Below are positions 35,101 to 47,140 of a stretch of DNA of 64,000 nt, one piece after another. The stretch is from Callipepla californica brunnescens. Lineage: Eukaryota > Chordata > Aves > Galliformes > Odontophoridae. Numbering within the stretch: the stretch's first letter is position 1; each line of letters starts with the position of its first letter. The notes under the pieces are model-generated. The model searched no databases, was not told where the DNA came from, and saw only the letters and a list, made by a program, of their open reading frames with translations. Where the stretch lies: positions 15,929,368 to 15,993,367 of the forward strand of contig JALIRH010000004.1 of NCBI GenBank assembly GCA_023055505.1. The letters are read 5' to 3'. Both the position numbers and the translations under genes were made by a program.

Positions 35101-38100
35101 ATTACTGCCTGTATTGATGGCAGTACCATAAGCAGAGGTATCTAATGTATAAAGTGTGATAAGAATGCTGGCTTTTTGCACAGTATATGGCTGACTGTGG
35201 GACTCGTGGCTTCTTGTCATCATGTTTTTGTAGGTTTGAAAAACAATGAGATGTATTTGGTTAGAGGAAGACCCATCGGGAGCTCTCGCTGACTACTTTT
35301 CTGCCTACATTACTGGCATTCTTACCTTCCTTGGGAATCCTGTAAATGAGAATATTTTGTCAAAGCATATATAGAAGCTTTTGTTCCTTTGTTCTTTTAT
35401 ATGTGTTCTTCCTTAGGATTCATTTGGTTCCCGGCTTCATTGACTCAGAACAGGCAGACTGGATGTTTGAACAACTCCTTCAAGACGTACCCTGGGGTCA
35501 GAGAACACACGTCAGGCAGGGTAAGGTGTGTAGCTTGGCTTTCCAGCTCATCTCCATGTTGTTGCTGCATCAGAATCCATACATTGCTTGTTTTTCATTT
35601 TACATATTGCCTTCCAGGTCTTCAGTGCATAGCTGAAGTGTACTGCTGCTTATTTTTTAAATCTATGTCACCATGTTGCTATACACAATTAAATCAGATC
35701 TTTCCAAATCCAAGAGAAAGCAAAGTTGCTGTTCTGTCTTAAAATCTTAAAGGATTTTCCTTCCTGTGCTGTCTCCAGCTCTTTTTCCTGTTCTTTTTTT
35801 CCATTAAGTCTGTACTCTATTCCTTCTTACTGTCTCCCAGTGATGATGTAAAAACTGTGTTCTTTGTGTTCTGTCACCAAGGATATGTTTTGCCACTCTT
35901 ACTTAAAATCCCAGCAGAGCACGTTTCTTTTCCCTTGTGTTTGACTTTTGGTAGCAGTACTCTGTAAGTAAGAGTCTGCTATTCTGGATTTGTTCACTAA
36001 GGGGCACTTGTTCTATCTAGATTTCAATTTCTAATCAGGAATGCATATCAAACATTATATTGGAGTAGTTACTGCTGGTGGCTGGAAAATTTCTTCAGTG
36101 TTTATGCTTATTAGCTAGCAATAAAGCTAGCTATATACTGTATAATGGAGAATGCCACCTGTCAAACATGAGAAATAGGTACCGAGGTAGACTTTTCAGA
36201 AGCTGAAAATACTTGGTGTTTATATTACACAAGGAATGCATGTGTATTTAACAAAAATGTGACAGCTTGGCCAGCTTGCTGCTTCCTGCTTCTGTGAAGC
36301 TGCAGTCCTTTCCCCTTCACCCTTATTAGTGGCTATACCTTGCAGCTGAGGACAGTGCATTGCATACTGGAACTGGGTGAATCCAAAGCAAGCTACGGCG
36401 ATAAATAAAATGTCAGTGTAATTTTATCTTTAATTTGTCCAGTCGTTGCCCTGTCTGGCACAGGGATGAGAAAATGGACGTGGTTCCAAGATCTGTGCAA
36501 GATGATCCCTTTTGCCTGGGATCAAAAACGTAGCACAAGGCCTGCTCTTGAGTAATACTCCTTCTCTTGGGCTCATTATGTAAGGCTGAGGAATTTCGAA
36601 GGGGCAGCTTTTTAATTTGAGGAGAGTGGTGGCCAGTCATTCCTTTCTGATGAAGTTTCTGTGGCAGAATGGCAGCTTTCTATTTTCAAGCCCCGCGATA
36701 GGGCAGCTGAGAAAGTCTTCCTGTTCTTCTTTTTTCAGAGGGATCTTTTGAGGAGCCACGGCTTACCTCCTGGTACGGGGAACTTCCTTACACTTACTCC
36801 AGGATAACAATGCAGCCAAACCCAAATGTACGTGCACAGTTTGCTTTTTGTTGTAGGTTGTAGCGTACGCAGTCGTAGGGGGTTTATAGCATGTGCAGTC
36901 ATACTGAGCCTTTCCCTGTAAACATGTGATAATATCAACTGCTGAAATATTTACGTTTAGAAACGCTTACATTCAATACAGCTGAAACGAGAATTCAGGC
37001 GTGTTGGTGATTCCTGTGTGAATGTTATGAAGTTCAGGACATCATGTGCCTGCTCAGCAGCTTCAGTTTGTTTCACATAATTTCCCATGCTATTTTGGAA
37101 TGGTCAGAAACCTTCCAAGGGACGTGTTGATGTTTTGTTCCTGTTCAGTTACTCTCGCTGGCCTCCAGCCTGTTGTCCTGTCGGCTTATTTCTTGGTATT
37201 GCTTTGCTTCACAATTCTGAGACAGTAGTCTGCTGTGTTCTGAACCATAAATTGTGACTGTTGAAGGCTGGATGGCATGCAAAAAGTGTCCCAAGTCTCA
37301 GAACTACTGCTGGTGGGAACACTTCCCAGCAAAGCCCAGTTTGAGGACAGGAAAGTGTTATTTAACAAGATGAGCTGTAAAGAGTTTGTAGTCTCAAAAA
37401 TTCCACAGTTGGAAGTCTCTGTGGAATAATCTGTGGTGGGAAAACAGGCGTTTTTGTGCTTACTCATTAAATATTATTTTAATTGGACTCTTCTGGAAGC
37501 AGAATGGCTTCAGGGCTTTGAAGTGATCCCACAAAATCATTCTGTTGTATGCTAATGATTTAAATCTAGTTCAGAGTTGCCAGTTGTGGAAGCTGTTGTT
37601 GCTTAGAGGTTCGATAGAGCCCATGTGCCCTGAAGTTCCCTGTTCCAGTCTAGTTTATCTCAAGAAGAATTAGCACTCACTGGAACACTGATTTGTTTCT
37701 CTCGTCTCAGACACGCAAGGACCAAATAAGTCACACATGCAGACTTGGTCTTTTATCCCTGAATCATTCTCCTTTTCACTGGGAAAAGGAAAGTGACAGG
37801 CACCAGCAAACTTAGCTGGCAACCTGCCCTGCCACTGTCTGGAAACTGCCCATGGGAACTCCCCATGGACAGATACGTGGGTAGGCTGCACATGGTCACT
37901 CTGACATCTTACTGAGCTGTGTAGGTGTGAGTTCCTGCAGTTTGAAGAGGCTGTGGATGGGATGAAGAGCACTGCCCTTACCTGTGGAATTTCTATCACA
38001 GAAATATCCTGAGTGAAAGCAAATGTAATTTGAGACAGAGCTTGGCCAAAGCCAGTTACCTGCCTTGATCTTTTGATCCATAGGGGTAATTAGTTTGTGC

Positions 38101-41100
38101 CCCTCCTTTTTTGTTTGGTAAGACTCGGCGTGATGGCAGCACTGCTAAGTATGATGCTGTGCTAATGCTTAAGTGAATTTTGGTATTAGAGGAACAATTC
38201 TTCAGAAGCAGAGATGTAGTTAGAGAAGTAGTAATGTTTCATAATAACATGACTCCTGTTGTGCTGGTTTATAGTGAAGTTTCCACTGGATTGTGAACTT
38301 CACTATATAACATTTCCACCCATACTGCTTCTGTGATGGGAACTGAAGGAATCCAGTGTGGTGGGTCACTAAAAAGTGCCTTCCGTAGTTCTCACTGCGT
38401 TCTTCTGTCATTGCATTGCGTGTTCACTGCATACTGCAGTTCTTGAGATCCTGTGGTTTTTTTCCTTCAGGCAACCCAACCAAGTACAAGCTGTAGCATT
38501 TTTGGCCACTGTTACTGATTTCCTTATGTATCTCATAGCTACAAGCTGTGTGCAAGTATAGTTAATTATTCATACGGTGCTTAGTCACTGGAGGGGTGAC
38601 TTAGCTAGAAAACCCCCAAACAGAAAGATGACATATTGAAGGCTCCTGCAGCATTGCCAGTAGGTTTAAACCCTCCAAATGTAGTTGAGCGTGGAAGGAA
38701 GGTGGTGCAGCCCTGATTGTTTGAAGCTGGTACTGGGAAATAATTCCTGTTGCCTGTTCTTCCTCCTTCCAATGTTCACTCAGAGGCTTGGAATCAGATC
38801 TTTGTCCTCTCTTGATCTGCTTATATAATGGGCAGAGATTCTGGCCTACATTGCTTTGAGCCTTTTTTCTTTTTCTTTTAGCGTATATCATGCTTAAAAG
38901 TAGTCTGACAGATGAAAGCCATGATGTAAGTTTATAACATTGAGTAATGATTCACTGGACTGAGTTGTAATGGAATGTGCATAGCTGCCATAGGCTATGG
39001 GTGCAGTAAGATACCAGCAAAGGAAAGGCTGAAATTCAGGGCCCGTGACACTCATTTTGTTGAAACTGAAAAATTGCAATACTGAAATCAAAACCCCAAG
39101 AGAAAATGAGCTGGGCTCAGCAAGCTGTGCCAATACACCTGAGAACAGAGGGCTGTGCTGTGCCAGTGCTTGGCCAGCTGTTGTCTTTTGATCTGTGTCA
39201 GCTGCGGGGAACTAGGAGTGTGTCATTTAGTCACCAACTCCAACTTTCTGCTTGCTAGCAGTGGTTAAGTCAGTCAGATGCTGTCAGACCCACATGTTAA
39301 ACTCTTCTGATTTGGGCAGGAAATTAAAACAGAGAGAGATGCATGGGGGAGGTTGCATATCTTTTGTTTTAGTTCAGAGCTGTTGCTGTTTGTTCATGGT
39401 CTGATCAAACAAGTTTTACTCTATCTACTTTTTCACCTTTCAGTTAATTGAGGTGGCTGCCAACATCTGTACAAAAAGCAGACTGGGTTCATATTTTTAA
39501 GAGGTGATTTAGTGTGGAGCCATAGGTAACATAAGCATGTTTTGCAGAAAGCCCATTCCTCAGCTTTACTAAAATTTCAGTGAGATTTGTGCAGAGGCAT
39601 TTGTTTGGCTTCAAGTTTATTGTAGTGGCAATGCAGTGTGTTTTGTTTCTTATCCAAGAGTAATTGCCCTCTTGTGCCCTAATGCTTGTCTGCCAACCTG
39701 CTTTCACTGTATTTATCTTACTCCTTTTGTACCAATTGCAGTGGCATCCTGTGCTGACCATGCTAAAGGAGCACATTGAGGAGTTCACTGGCCATACCTT
39801 CAACTCCCTTCTTTGCAACCTGTACCGAAATGAGAAGGACAGCGTGGACTGGCACAGCGATGATGAGCCATCTCTGGGAAAAAATCCTGTCATTGCCTCA
39901 CTCAGCTTTGGTGCTACACGAACCTTTGAGATGAGGAAGAAACCTCCCCCTGTGAGTACGCTTAACAGTGTCACATTCTCAGTACTTTTCCCTCTGTTTA
40001 TATAACTTAATTTCTAGAAACGGTTAGTAATGTTAGTAATTAGCAAAAGCACATTCCTAAAGTTCTCTGAAGTAAGTGTATGAAGCAAAAAGTCCATCGC
40101 ATGGAATGTGATGTTTTCAGGGTGGGAACGAAACAGCTCTGAAATAATGTGCAGCAGTGAAATTGCAGCCTGGTCCTTTCCCATTACTTGTAATGTTCGG
40201 AGGGAGCTTTCAGTGTGTAAATGAAGCATAGATTTGATGCCATTTGGTTAAACTCTTGTAAGCAGTGTGTAATTTGTAATATGTGTGGGATGCAGAGTAG
40301 CTCTGACCGCTCCTGTAAGTAAAAATCCCCTCAGCATTGTTTGCATTCTGACTTGTGTAAGTTCAGATTGAGAGACGGTGAACAGCAGGAAGGAACAGCT
40401 CATTTCTTTCCCCTAAGATACCAAACTCTGATATCACACTTCACAAACTAAACAGGGATCATTACTTGGAGAGGAAGCATGTGTGGAACATCCTCTCAGG
40501 AGTTAGTTGCTGATTCTGTAGAGAATGCTTTTCCTAAATAAAATGTCGTGTTGCAGGCCGGCTTAACAGTCCGCTTCTGCAATGCATGTTGGTTGGAGTA
40601 AAGGAATCACACATTCCTTTGTTGAGAACAGGAGCCTTACTTTAGGGTATCTTGCTTCAGATGTCTTTTCTGCGTGTCTTTTGTTATGTGGCAGTATGCT
40701 TGCAGTGAGCTTTGGTTAGAAAAAATATTGCTTTTCAGATGTATTTGTATGTAGTCTGAAGAGCACTTTGGATCTTTGGGAAGAAGTTTGCTGACTACTT
40801 ATGTCATTATTAATTCTGAATCAACTAGTTCAGAAAGCAGAGGCAAAGATGATCAATGCATAAGAAAACGGTGCAGTGAGGTACTGAAATCTGCCTGTCA
40901 CGGGTCACCCAGCTGTAAACAGAAAGGATCTGAATTTTAATTGGAAAAGTAAATAACTTGTATTTTGCCCCAGGTCTTTAATGTACTGATTCCTTATTGT
41001 TTGAGAGGAGTTTAACTCAGTGGTCTTTGAGCATGAGATCGCATCACCAGTGCATTGTATTGCTGGGATGCTGTGATGCTAACAAAATGTCAGCTGGCAA

Positions 41101-44100
41101 GTTCATTCTTCTGGGAAACTGTGAATGGTGTGTGAGTTCATTTCTGGATTGTATTCCCTTTCAATGGATTAGAATCTAAGCCACCTAGATTTATAAACTC
41201 TGCAATTTCTGCTTAAAAATGAACACAGTTCTTCGGCAGTGTGTCTGCTTCATTTTCTAGTTCTTCAAAAGACATCCACGTCAAAAGGGAGAATTCAATC
41301 CATGCCATTCATAATTGACCAGCTTCTTTGGTCTGTAGTGTGTGGTTTCTTCCTGAGCTGCAACATTTTCTGGATATGTATCACTCAGGTCTCCTCGTTG
41401 TTTTTTTTCCTTAGCGTCTCTGATGTGCTCTTTCTGCCTTGTTAGATACAAGTATTCCTTTTTGCAACTGTGACATACCTGTTTCTAAAGAAGCCCACGT
41501 GCAGAGTGCTGTTTGAACAGGTTGCTATTAGCTGTGTATCTTGTGCCGAAGGGAATTTGTGCTTAAATTATATATGTCATGTTACGTATTCTTTGTGCGT
41601 TCCAAAAGCCTGCAATTTTCTGAGCATCCTATGGCACTAGGTGCTCTGCCAAGTGGGAGTTGCTGGAGTCTCTGACGGAAATTACAACCTTTCAGGCTAT
41701 ACCAGCAAAGAAGTCATTTTCGTGCTCTATTGTAATGTAGCATTCTCACTTTCATTAAGAGAAAGTTAAAGTTGATAGCAGATATTTGAAGTTTGATCGT
41801 TACTTTGTTCAAAAGCAAGTTAAGTGAGTAGGGAGGTAGTCTGGGGAAGGATGTATCTGGACTAGCAGTCATTGCTGGTGTTTTAGGCTCTTATCTGGCT
41901 TGAAATCTGTCATTATCAGTACATCAGATTTTCTGGAGGCAGTCTCCTCTTGGGAGGGGGGGGGGAGGAGGAATTAATTCCTTTTCCTCCCCGCCTTAAA
42001 TCTCTTTGAGGGCTGGTGTTTTAGTAAAGTTGACCTTAGCATTTCAGAGGCCATCTTTTCTCTCTGTTCAGGTAAGTACTTGTAAGTATTCTGAGATGGA
42101 AGTTATCACGAAAATATAGGATGGTAGAATCTCCTGGAAAAAAAAAAAAAAAAAAAGTAAAGCAGTTGCCTGTGTGTGATTGTGTACTGGGTACAAAACA
42201 GCATGTACCAGCAGTCAGTAACACCTTGTACTGCTGTTGGGGAACACTGGAGCAGGGCCTTTGGAGACTTGCTTTGTATTAGCGTGCACCTGTACAAGCA
42301 TATTTTGTCTTGAAACATCAATGGACTTATTAGAGAATAAAAACCTATTTTCCTAAGTCACCCGTGGAAAAAACAAGTCCTATTGGTGTGTGTTTGAGGT
42401 TGGCTGCTTTCTCTTTGTTGTCATCACACGTTTGTGTTGAGCTTTTTACATGTGCACTGTAGAGATTTGATGGAGCTTACATAGGCCACTCCAAAACTGC
42501 CACAAAAGGAAATCTTTACGTCCTTTGAGGTTTGGGGGAGGGGGGAAGCTATTTATCTGCAGGTGGTATTATTTTCTGTTTGAAAATCGATTCCAGAGCG
42601 AGGTTAAGGAGAGGTCCAGTCCTCTGTTTTTTTTCTTTTTGGTGACTGCTGTACTTGATGAGTAAATGCTTACCATGTAGTAGGTGGGGAAGGAGTGTGG
42701 AGAGGCGTGCAGAGCCTGCCTGAATGCGCATTGCCTCCCTTCTGAGTAAGAAGATAATTCCTACTCAGATTTCAGCCCAGTACGTGTCAAAGAAGAAAAG
42801 CCTCATCTGTTTTTTGGAAGCAAATCTCTCACTGGAGTTGCTACAGGGACTTTTGATGGAAATTAACAGAATGCCAGAAACTGTTTATCTTTACCCACTG
42901 GAGTTTTTAAGCATTCTTTCTCTAACATACAGCTCTTTCTGTTTGTTTGTAAAACTCTTGCTCATCGCTGCTCAGTTCAGACAGTGTCAAGGCACCCAAT
43001 TAGGTCTTTCTGGAAACCATGAGGGGTTTCAGTTGAAGGGTGAAGGGCACTCCGTGATGCTGCAGCAGCCCCGTGTGCCCAAGACTGCAGGGCACAGAGT
43101 TGCTGCCTGCTGTGGTCCTCAGTAACCATGGTGACTGGTGGATGCTGGGCAGGGAGGGAGTTCTGTGCATGTTAGGTAACAGTGGGGTGCTTGTGGCATT
43201 CTGAGAACCAGCCTTCATGCGGGTCTGTCCTTCACGTGAAACGCTAAGACAAGGTCCTGCTGTCCTTGCACAGCTGCTCCAGCAGAAGTTAGCACTCCCA
43301 GTACTTTAGTAAACTGCAGAAAAATAACCCTCCGTGTCCTAGCAGCTCTAATTGAAGACTGACATGGGAGTGTATGGAGCGCAGTAGAAACCAAGGCTTG
43401 GATCGGGATGAGTGGATTGGCAGGAAGGAGACTTGTGGGCAAGAGCAGCTGTAGAGGAGGTGTCTTTCTCCGCTGGTATTGGCAGGGCTTGAGCAGCTAT
43501 AGGCAAGTAGAGAGGAAGAGGCAATTACTTCAGGCTGCTGCAATTGCAGAAAGCGAGGTCAGCAGCAGCAGTTTAAAGATAGTCCTGTGTAGGAGGGTGG
43601 GGGGATTACAAGAGGAAGCAGCAATAGGGCTGATACTCCCTCTCATTGAATCCATGAGAGCTGCATTGAGAATTTTATCAGAGGTGGTGAGAATAAACAG
43701 GCAAAAATGCAACATTGATACATAGATCACCCTGATAGTAATGCCCTCTGTTTATTTCCATGGAAACTACAGCAGTTACAAAAAGCACAACAACACTATC
43801 TGATAAATTATCAGTTTTTCAGCACTTACCATCATTAGCTATGCAGTGATGAACAGGAGCTTGCATGCCACACTCATAACAATAGTCACCAGCAGAGATG
43901 ACCCACTGTCACTGCTGCTGATATGAATCACCCACTGCCTCACTGTGCTCACATCCACTTCTTTGGTCTCCAGAAATGTTCAGCAAGCACCAGTGAGTGC
44001 CTGTGGGTGCCATTTTTTCCACAAAGAGGAATTTGGTGGCACATCTTCGCTTCACACACACTTCTGTGTCCAGTGCCATCCTGTCACACTGCCCATCTGC

Positions 44101-46943
44101 TGCCAGCTGTCACACGGCAACAGCGTGTAATGGGATATTGGTGGGAAGGTTCAGCCTCCACTGCCATACCACCAACATCTGCCTCTGATGTCTTGGGCCA
44201 GGCATTACTTTCAGAGCAGCCCCTGTAGATAAGCCCGGCTTGTTGTGGAGATACAAATGGTGCTTCCACAACTGGTGGTGGAGGAGGAAAGAGAGATACA
44301 AGCAAGATGGGAATCTGAAATATAAAAGATATTGAAGTTTGTAAGGATAATTCTTAGGCTCAAGGTAATAGGTAAAGCAGAAGACCAGGAACCAGCACTG
44401 TCTTTTCTCTCTTACCTTTTTGATTTTATAAGTGCTGCTATTACATATTACATTTTCTAAGCCAAAATAGTGTTTTCTCCTGAATCACTTATCTTAAAAG
44501 ATTAGTTTTAATTAATGATCAGCAAGCAGGAGACAAAAGTAAGTCCACTGTTGTCCTTCTACAAAGTGAAATGGTGCAATCCTGTGAAACAAAAATGCAG
44601 CCATGCAATGGTATTTCATAGCTTTTTCATCAGCAGTCGTGTTTACGATCTCTGTTCTTGAAATTATCTCGTTTCCTCTAATGTTTAAGAATAAACTTGG
44701 CATTGTGCATGACTTCTAATAGAGCAAGATAAATACCTAATCATTCCAGAATTCCAATATATTTTGAAAATGGACGTTGTCCTTCTGAAAAAGAAAATCC
44801 TACAAGTGATCCTCAGTGCCTTCAGCACTTGCTGGTGTCAGAGGTTCAGTGAGCATAACTAAGTGCTGAAGCAGCCTCAGGCCTGCGGGTATCACCAGGA
44901 AAGGCACAGATGCAGAGTTGCCGGCCAGTACTGCCTGTGCGGGCAGGTCTTGAACATCTCCAGAGAAGGAGACTCCTCCACCTCTCTGTACAGCATGTGC
45001 CAGTGCTTCTTCACCTGCGCTGTGAAGAAGTTCCCTCTCCCTGTATTTTGAAGGTAATTTTCTGCCTGAAACCTCTGAATTTCTCATTTCAGAGAATTGC
45101 TTTTCACTCTTCCTAAGCAGCTTTCATAATTGGCAGCAGAGGTCCATCAGGTGCCAGCTATGTACTTAGATTTTGTATTTGGGGAGAAATAGTGTTTTTC
45201 TTACTCAACACTTTAATACAAACGAAGTAATTAAAGCACCAGCAGTGAGTAGGCAAGATGTTGAATAGAAGTTGCTTAAGGTTTGTAGCAGATTTTTGCA
45301 ACTGTTGAAGAGTAATACCAGAAAATATGACAAAAGTAAATGGGGCATTGAACCTGCCCGTGTGGCATTCTGGGAAGACAGTTCATGTCAGGCACAGTGT
45401 GGTTTCATGAGGATGTATCTGTCACAATTGACTAAGACATCTGTGTTGGTGTTGGTGGCTTCCCTGAGCAGTGTGACACCGCCCTGTGTTGCTCTGATGC
45501 AAAACTGGAAGGGATGGTGCAAAGAAATGGGGAGTTACTGTTGTGAGTGATGCCACGTGTGTCAGACCAAGGCTGCGGTGCTGCTACGTGTAGTTATAGT
45601 GTTTATACTATAAGACAGTTGTGTGTGATCTGAAAGCTCAGTGCAAGCCTTGCGATTGATGTGTGTCCTCTAGTTTAGCAGTCCTGCTTTATGATAATGA
45701 AGTTTCAAGAGAACTTATTCTACAAATTACTACAGGAAAAATAGTTTTTGATAGAAAGCATTCTTTATCCAGCAGATAGCACTATACCAACAAGTATCGT
45801 CTGGAATCTGAAACAGAACCAATTCCTAACAGAAGGAAGATGTTCAGTTTTGATGAAGTAGTTAACCATTGGGGTCAAAACTATGATTACAAAATGTTTC
45901 CACACAGAACTGTTTAATTCTTGTGGATGTTTCCAGAAGAGTCGCAGCCTCTCTCCAGGATTTTGCAGTGGATGTAGGAAGCAGTTGTTGAACTTGAACT
46001 GTGTTGTACAGACAGTGAGATGCAGTATGGCTTCTTTCATCCTTAAGGTGCTCGACTCCTGAACTCTCAATGTAATATGGTTGCAGAGAAGTTTAGTTAG
46101 ACTCTTCCGGATCCTGTAAGGGCTTCCTTTCTTCCTCTCATGTCCCTGTTTAACAGAGGTCTGGTTTTCTGCCAAATTCGTTTGCCTACTTCAGTATCCA
46201 CTGTTTGTTTTTAGGAAGAGAATGGAGACTATACTTACGTGGAGAGACTGAGAATCCCACTTGATCATGGGACTCTGCTGCTGATGGAAGGAGCTACCCA
46301 GGAGGACTGGCAGGTAAGAATTCATGGGCATTCCTCATTGCACTTTACTTCCAGTGCAGTTTTCTAAGTATGTGAAGGCACTCCCATAAAGTTACAGCGT
46401 ATATGTTTTCCATCTAAACAAATATTTCAGTATATGCTAGAATTACTTTCTACTTCAGAATTTCCAAGCATACCCAAAAAATTAGGGGGTTCAGCTGCTC
46501 TGTGATAACAGAAGCTGTCTCACATGTAGATGTTCATTGCAGTTCCTCAATGAAGGTTGCAGCCTGCAGCTGAAAGAGCAAAATCAATTCTGGAGCTTAA
46601 ATTGTCTTTTCTTTGTATTTATTTGTTTATTAACATTTTTTTAACAAGCCCACGGTAATCTGCAGAGACCTTTTTATTTTTCTGAGTGGCTCTGAGTATT
46701 CAGAATGTGGATGTCTTGTCTAAATGGAACGTTTAGAAGGCCGTCATAGAATATTAAAACTCTTTACATTGATTACCCGTATTTTAGATACACAAGCTCA
46801 TGGGTGTTTGTTTTCTCCTTTTGTTTGTTTTTCCATACTGCTGCTCACAGCATCGAGTACCTAAGGAGTACCATTCCAGAGATGCACGTATAAACTTGAC
46901 CTTTAGGATCATTTATCCGGAACCCGATAGAGTTTGGAAGTGA
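32077..46943 (+). CDS. ALKBH3: ALKBH3, alpha-ketoglutarate-dependent DNA/RNA demethylase
   Basis: This AlkB-family Fe(II)/2-oxoglutarate dioxygenase oxidatively removes 1-methyladenine and 3-methylcytosine from single-stranded DNA and RNA. In mammals it works with the ASCC3 helicase. Nine exons sum to 867 nt (288 aa; human 286): 32077-32152, 32292-32404, 33228-33262, 34663-34710, 35417-35520, 36739-36827, 39742-39951, 46215-46313 and 46851-46943. The iron ligands are His193 and Asp195 in WHSDD and His259 in HRVP. The 2OG-binding Arg271 and Arg277 lie in ARINLTFR. All are at human numbering plus two. The nucleotide-recognition segment LTSWYGELPYTYSR and the self-oxidised Leu (human Leu177, here 179) are conserved. 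The start ATG at 32077 has strong Kozak context (GGCCATGG) and is the first ATG in the CpG island. Confidence 0.96.
32153..32291 (+). other. ALKBH3: ALKBH3 intron 1: 139-nt GC-AG intron
   Basis: It starts GCAAGG and ends TTCCCCTTTGCTGTAG. It is short, GC-rich and inside the CpG island. If it is retained, the exon 1 frame reads to a TGA at 32260-32262, giving a truncated product of about 61 residues. Confidence 0.75.
32292..32404 (+). CDS. ALKBH3: ALKBH3 exon 2
   Basis: Two bases complete an Ala codon, then 37 codons follow. The divergent Gly/Pro/Ser-rich linker ends in ERFVFEKPSE, equivalent to the human REFVFKEP motif. The donor is GAG/GTAAAA. The N-terminal region is poorly conserved even among vertebrates, so the frame is fixed by the RFVF motif. 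Confidence 0.88.
32405..33227 (+). other. ALKBH3 intron 2
   Basis: No exon or repeat is recognised. The intron leaves the CpG island within its first tens of bases. A T-run lies near 32939-32946. It ends at ACCTTTCAG. Confidence 0.85.
33228..33262 (+). CDS. ALKBH3: ALKBH3 exon 3
   Basis: Eleven codons plus two bases encode VERRVPEAGVI with a split Asp codon. They align with the human VVRRAPEPRVID. The donor is GA/GTGAGT. Confidence 0.92.
33263..34662 (+). other. ALKBH3 intron 3
   Basis: No exon, transposon or RNA gene is recognised. It ends in TCTTTTCTACAACCTCAG. Confidence 0.85.
34663..34710 (+). CDS. ALKBH3: ALKBH3 exon 4
   Basis: It encodes KPGVYELSTGPTGVS between split Asp and Arg codons, equivalent to human REGVYEISLSPTGVSR. 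The donor is TCTAG/GTAAGT. Confidence 0.94.
34711..35416 (+). other. ALKBH3 intron 4
   Basis: Nothing recognisable was found between the donor GTAAGT and the acceptor TTCTTCCTTAG. Confidence 0.85.
35417..35520 (+). CDS. ALKBH3: ALKBH3 exon 5
   Basis: It encodes IHLVPGFIDSEQADWMFEQL and then LQDVPWGQRT, the start of the catalytic fold. The last base begins a Glu codon completed by exon 6. The donor is CAGG/GTAAGG. Confidence 0.96.
35521..36738 (+). other. ALKBH3 intron 5
   Basis: No exon or repeat is recognised. The acceptor is TTCTTCTTTTTTCAG. Confidence 0.85.
36739..36827 (+). CDS. ALKBH3: ALKBH3 exon 6, substrate-recognition segment
   Basis: It encodes EPRLTSWYGELPYTYSRITM, the hairpin region that contacts the methylated base in AlkB homologues, then QPNPN. 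The last codon is complete. The donor AAT/GTACGT is somewhat off consensus. Confidence 0.96.
36828..39741 (+). other. ALKBH3 intron 6
   Basis: About 2.9 kb in which I recognise no exon, transposon or RNA gene. It ends in TACCAATTGCAG. Confidence 0.8.
39742..39951 (+). CDS. ALKBH3: ALKBH3 exon 7 with HxD iron-binding motif
   Basis: Exactly 70 codons, phase 0. It contains FNSLLCNLYRNEKDSVDWHS followed by DDEPSLG, so His193 and Asp195 are the first two iron ligands. It ends FEMRKKPPP. This is the most conserved part of the gene. Confidence 0.98.
41951..41971 (+). repeat. Poly(G)-rich tract
   Basis: GGGA, then ten G, then AGGAGG. The tract is purine-only and has G-quadruplex potential on the coding strand. 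Confidence 0.8.
43725..44225. mobile_element. Galluhop-like mariner, internally deleted copy
   Basis: Degenerate terminal inverted repeats are visible. The left side has AGTAATGCCCTCTGTTTATT after a TA, and the right side has GGCATTACTTTCAGAGCAGC followed by CCCTG and TA. Internal blocks such as CTCACTGTGCTCACATCCA and GTAATGGGATATTGGTGGGA match a mariner family I recall as abundant in chicken (Galluhop). At about 0.5 kb it is shorter than a full mariner, and transposase reading frames on the minus strand are broken. It is inactive. Confidence 0.78.
44940..45060 (-). mobile_element. CR1 fragment, minus strand
   Basis: TCTTGAACATCTCCAGAGAA, CTCCACCTCTCTGTACAGC and GTGCCAGTGCTTCTTCACC read as the reverse complement of the CR1 3' UTR region just before its terminal part. 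Borders are approximate. Confidence 0.75.
46215..46313 (+). CDS. ALKBH3: ALKBH3 exon 8
   Basis: Exactly 33 codons encode EENGDYTYVERLRIPLDHGT and LLLMEGATQEDWQ. The LDHGTLLxMEGATQ block is characteristic of AlkB homologues 2 and 3. The acceptor is TTTTTAG and the donor CAG/GTAAGA. Confidence 0.97.
46314..46850 (+). other. ALKBH3 intron 8
   Basis: A 537-base intron with no recognised element. It ends in CTGCTGCTCACAG. Confidence 0.88.
46851..46943 (+). CDS. ALKBH3: ALKBH3 terminal exon with third Fe ligand and 2OG Arg
   Basis: Thirty codons plus TGA. HRVPKEYHSRDARINLTFR carries iron ligand His259 and Arg271/Arg277 that bind 2-oxoglutarate. The tail IIYPEPDRVWK has one basic residue more than the recalled human end. 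Confidence 0.97.
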   Translation, partial: HRVPKEYHSRDARINLTFRIIYPEPDRVWK

Positions 46944-47134
46944 AGAGGCACTTTGGGCATTTTTGAACATAAACCACAGGAGATCGAGAGGCTCAGATTC
47001 AGAAGAAGCCTTACAGGAAGGAGCTCTGAGAAATGTCTGATGAGCTGATGTCATGAAGATCTTGGGCAGTCGGAAGTTACCTGTTACGCGAGCTGTGCTG
47101 TTTAATTTTCAGAAGTGGTGTGCTTTCAGGTGAT

Positions 47135-47140
47135 ATTAAA
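47135..47140 (+). terminator. ALKBH3: Possible proximal ALKBH3 poly(A) signal ATTAAA
   Basis: This is the common variant hexamer, 192 bases after the stop and followed by CA and a GT-rich stretch. It competes with AATAAA at 48319-48324; which is used cannot be told from sequence. Confidence 0.4.

Larger units (their letters stand above)
39952..46214 (+). other. ALKBH3 intron 7 with mariner and CR1 fragments
   Basis: About 6.3 kb. It holds a G10 run (41956-41965), an A19 run near 42129-42147, an X-box-like palindrome at 43122-43135, the mariner copy at 43725-44225 and a CR1 fragment at about 44940-45060. No exon was recognised. Confidence 0.8.

Noticed and set aside
37590..37625. GGTTCGATAGAGCC resembling a tRNA B box
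   Set aside because: No matching A box or cloverleaf was found upstream at the right distance.
43923..44305. Open frames on both strands at 43.9-44.3 kb
   Set aside because: They are remnants of the mariner copy, with no intact transposase.
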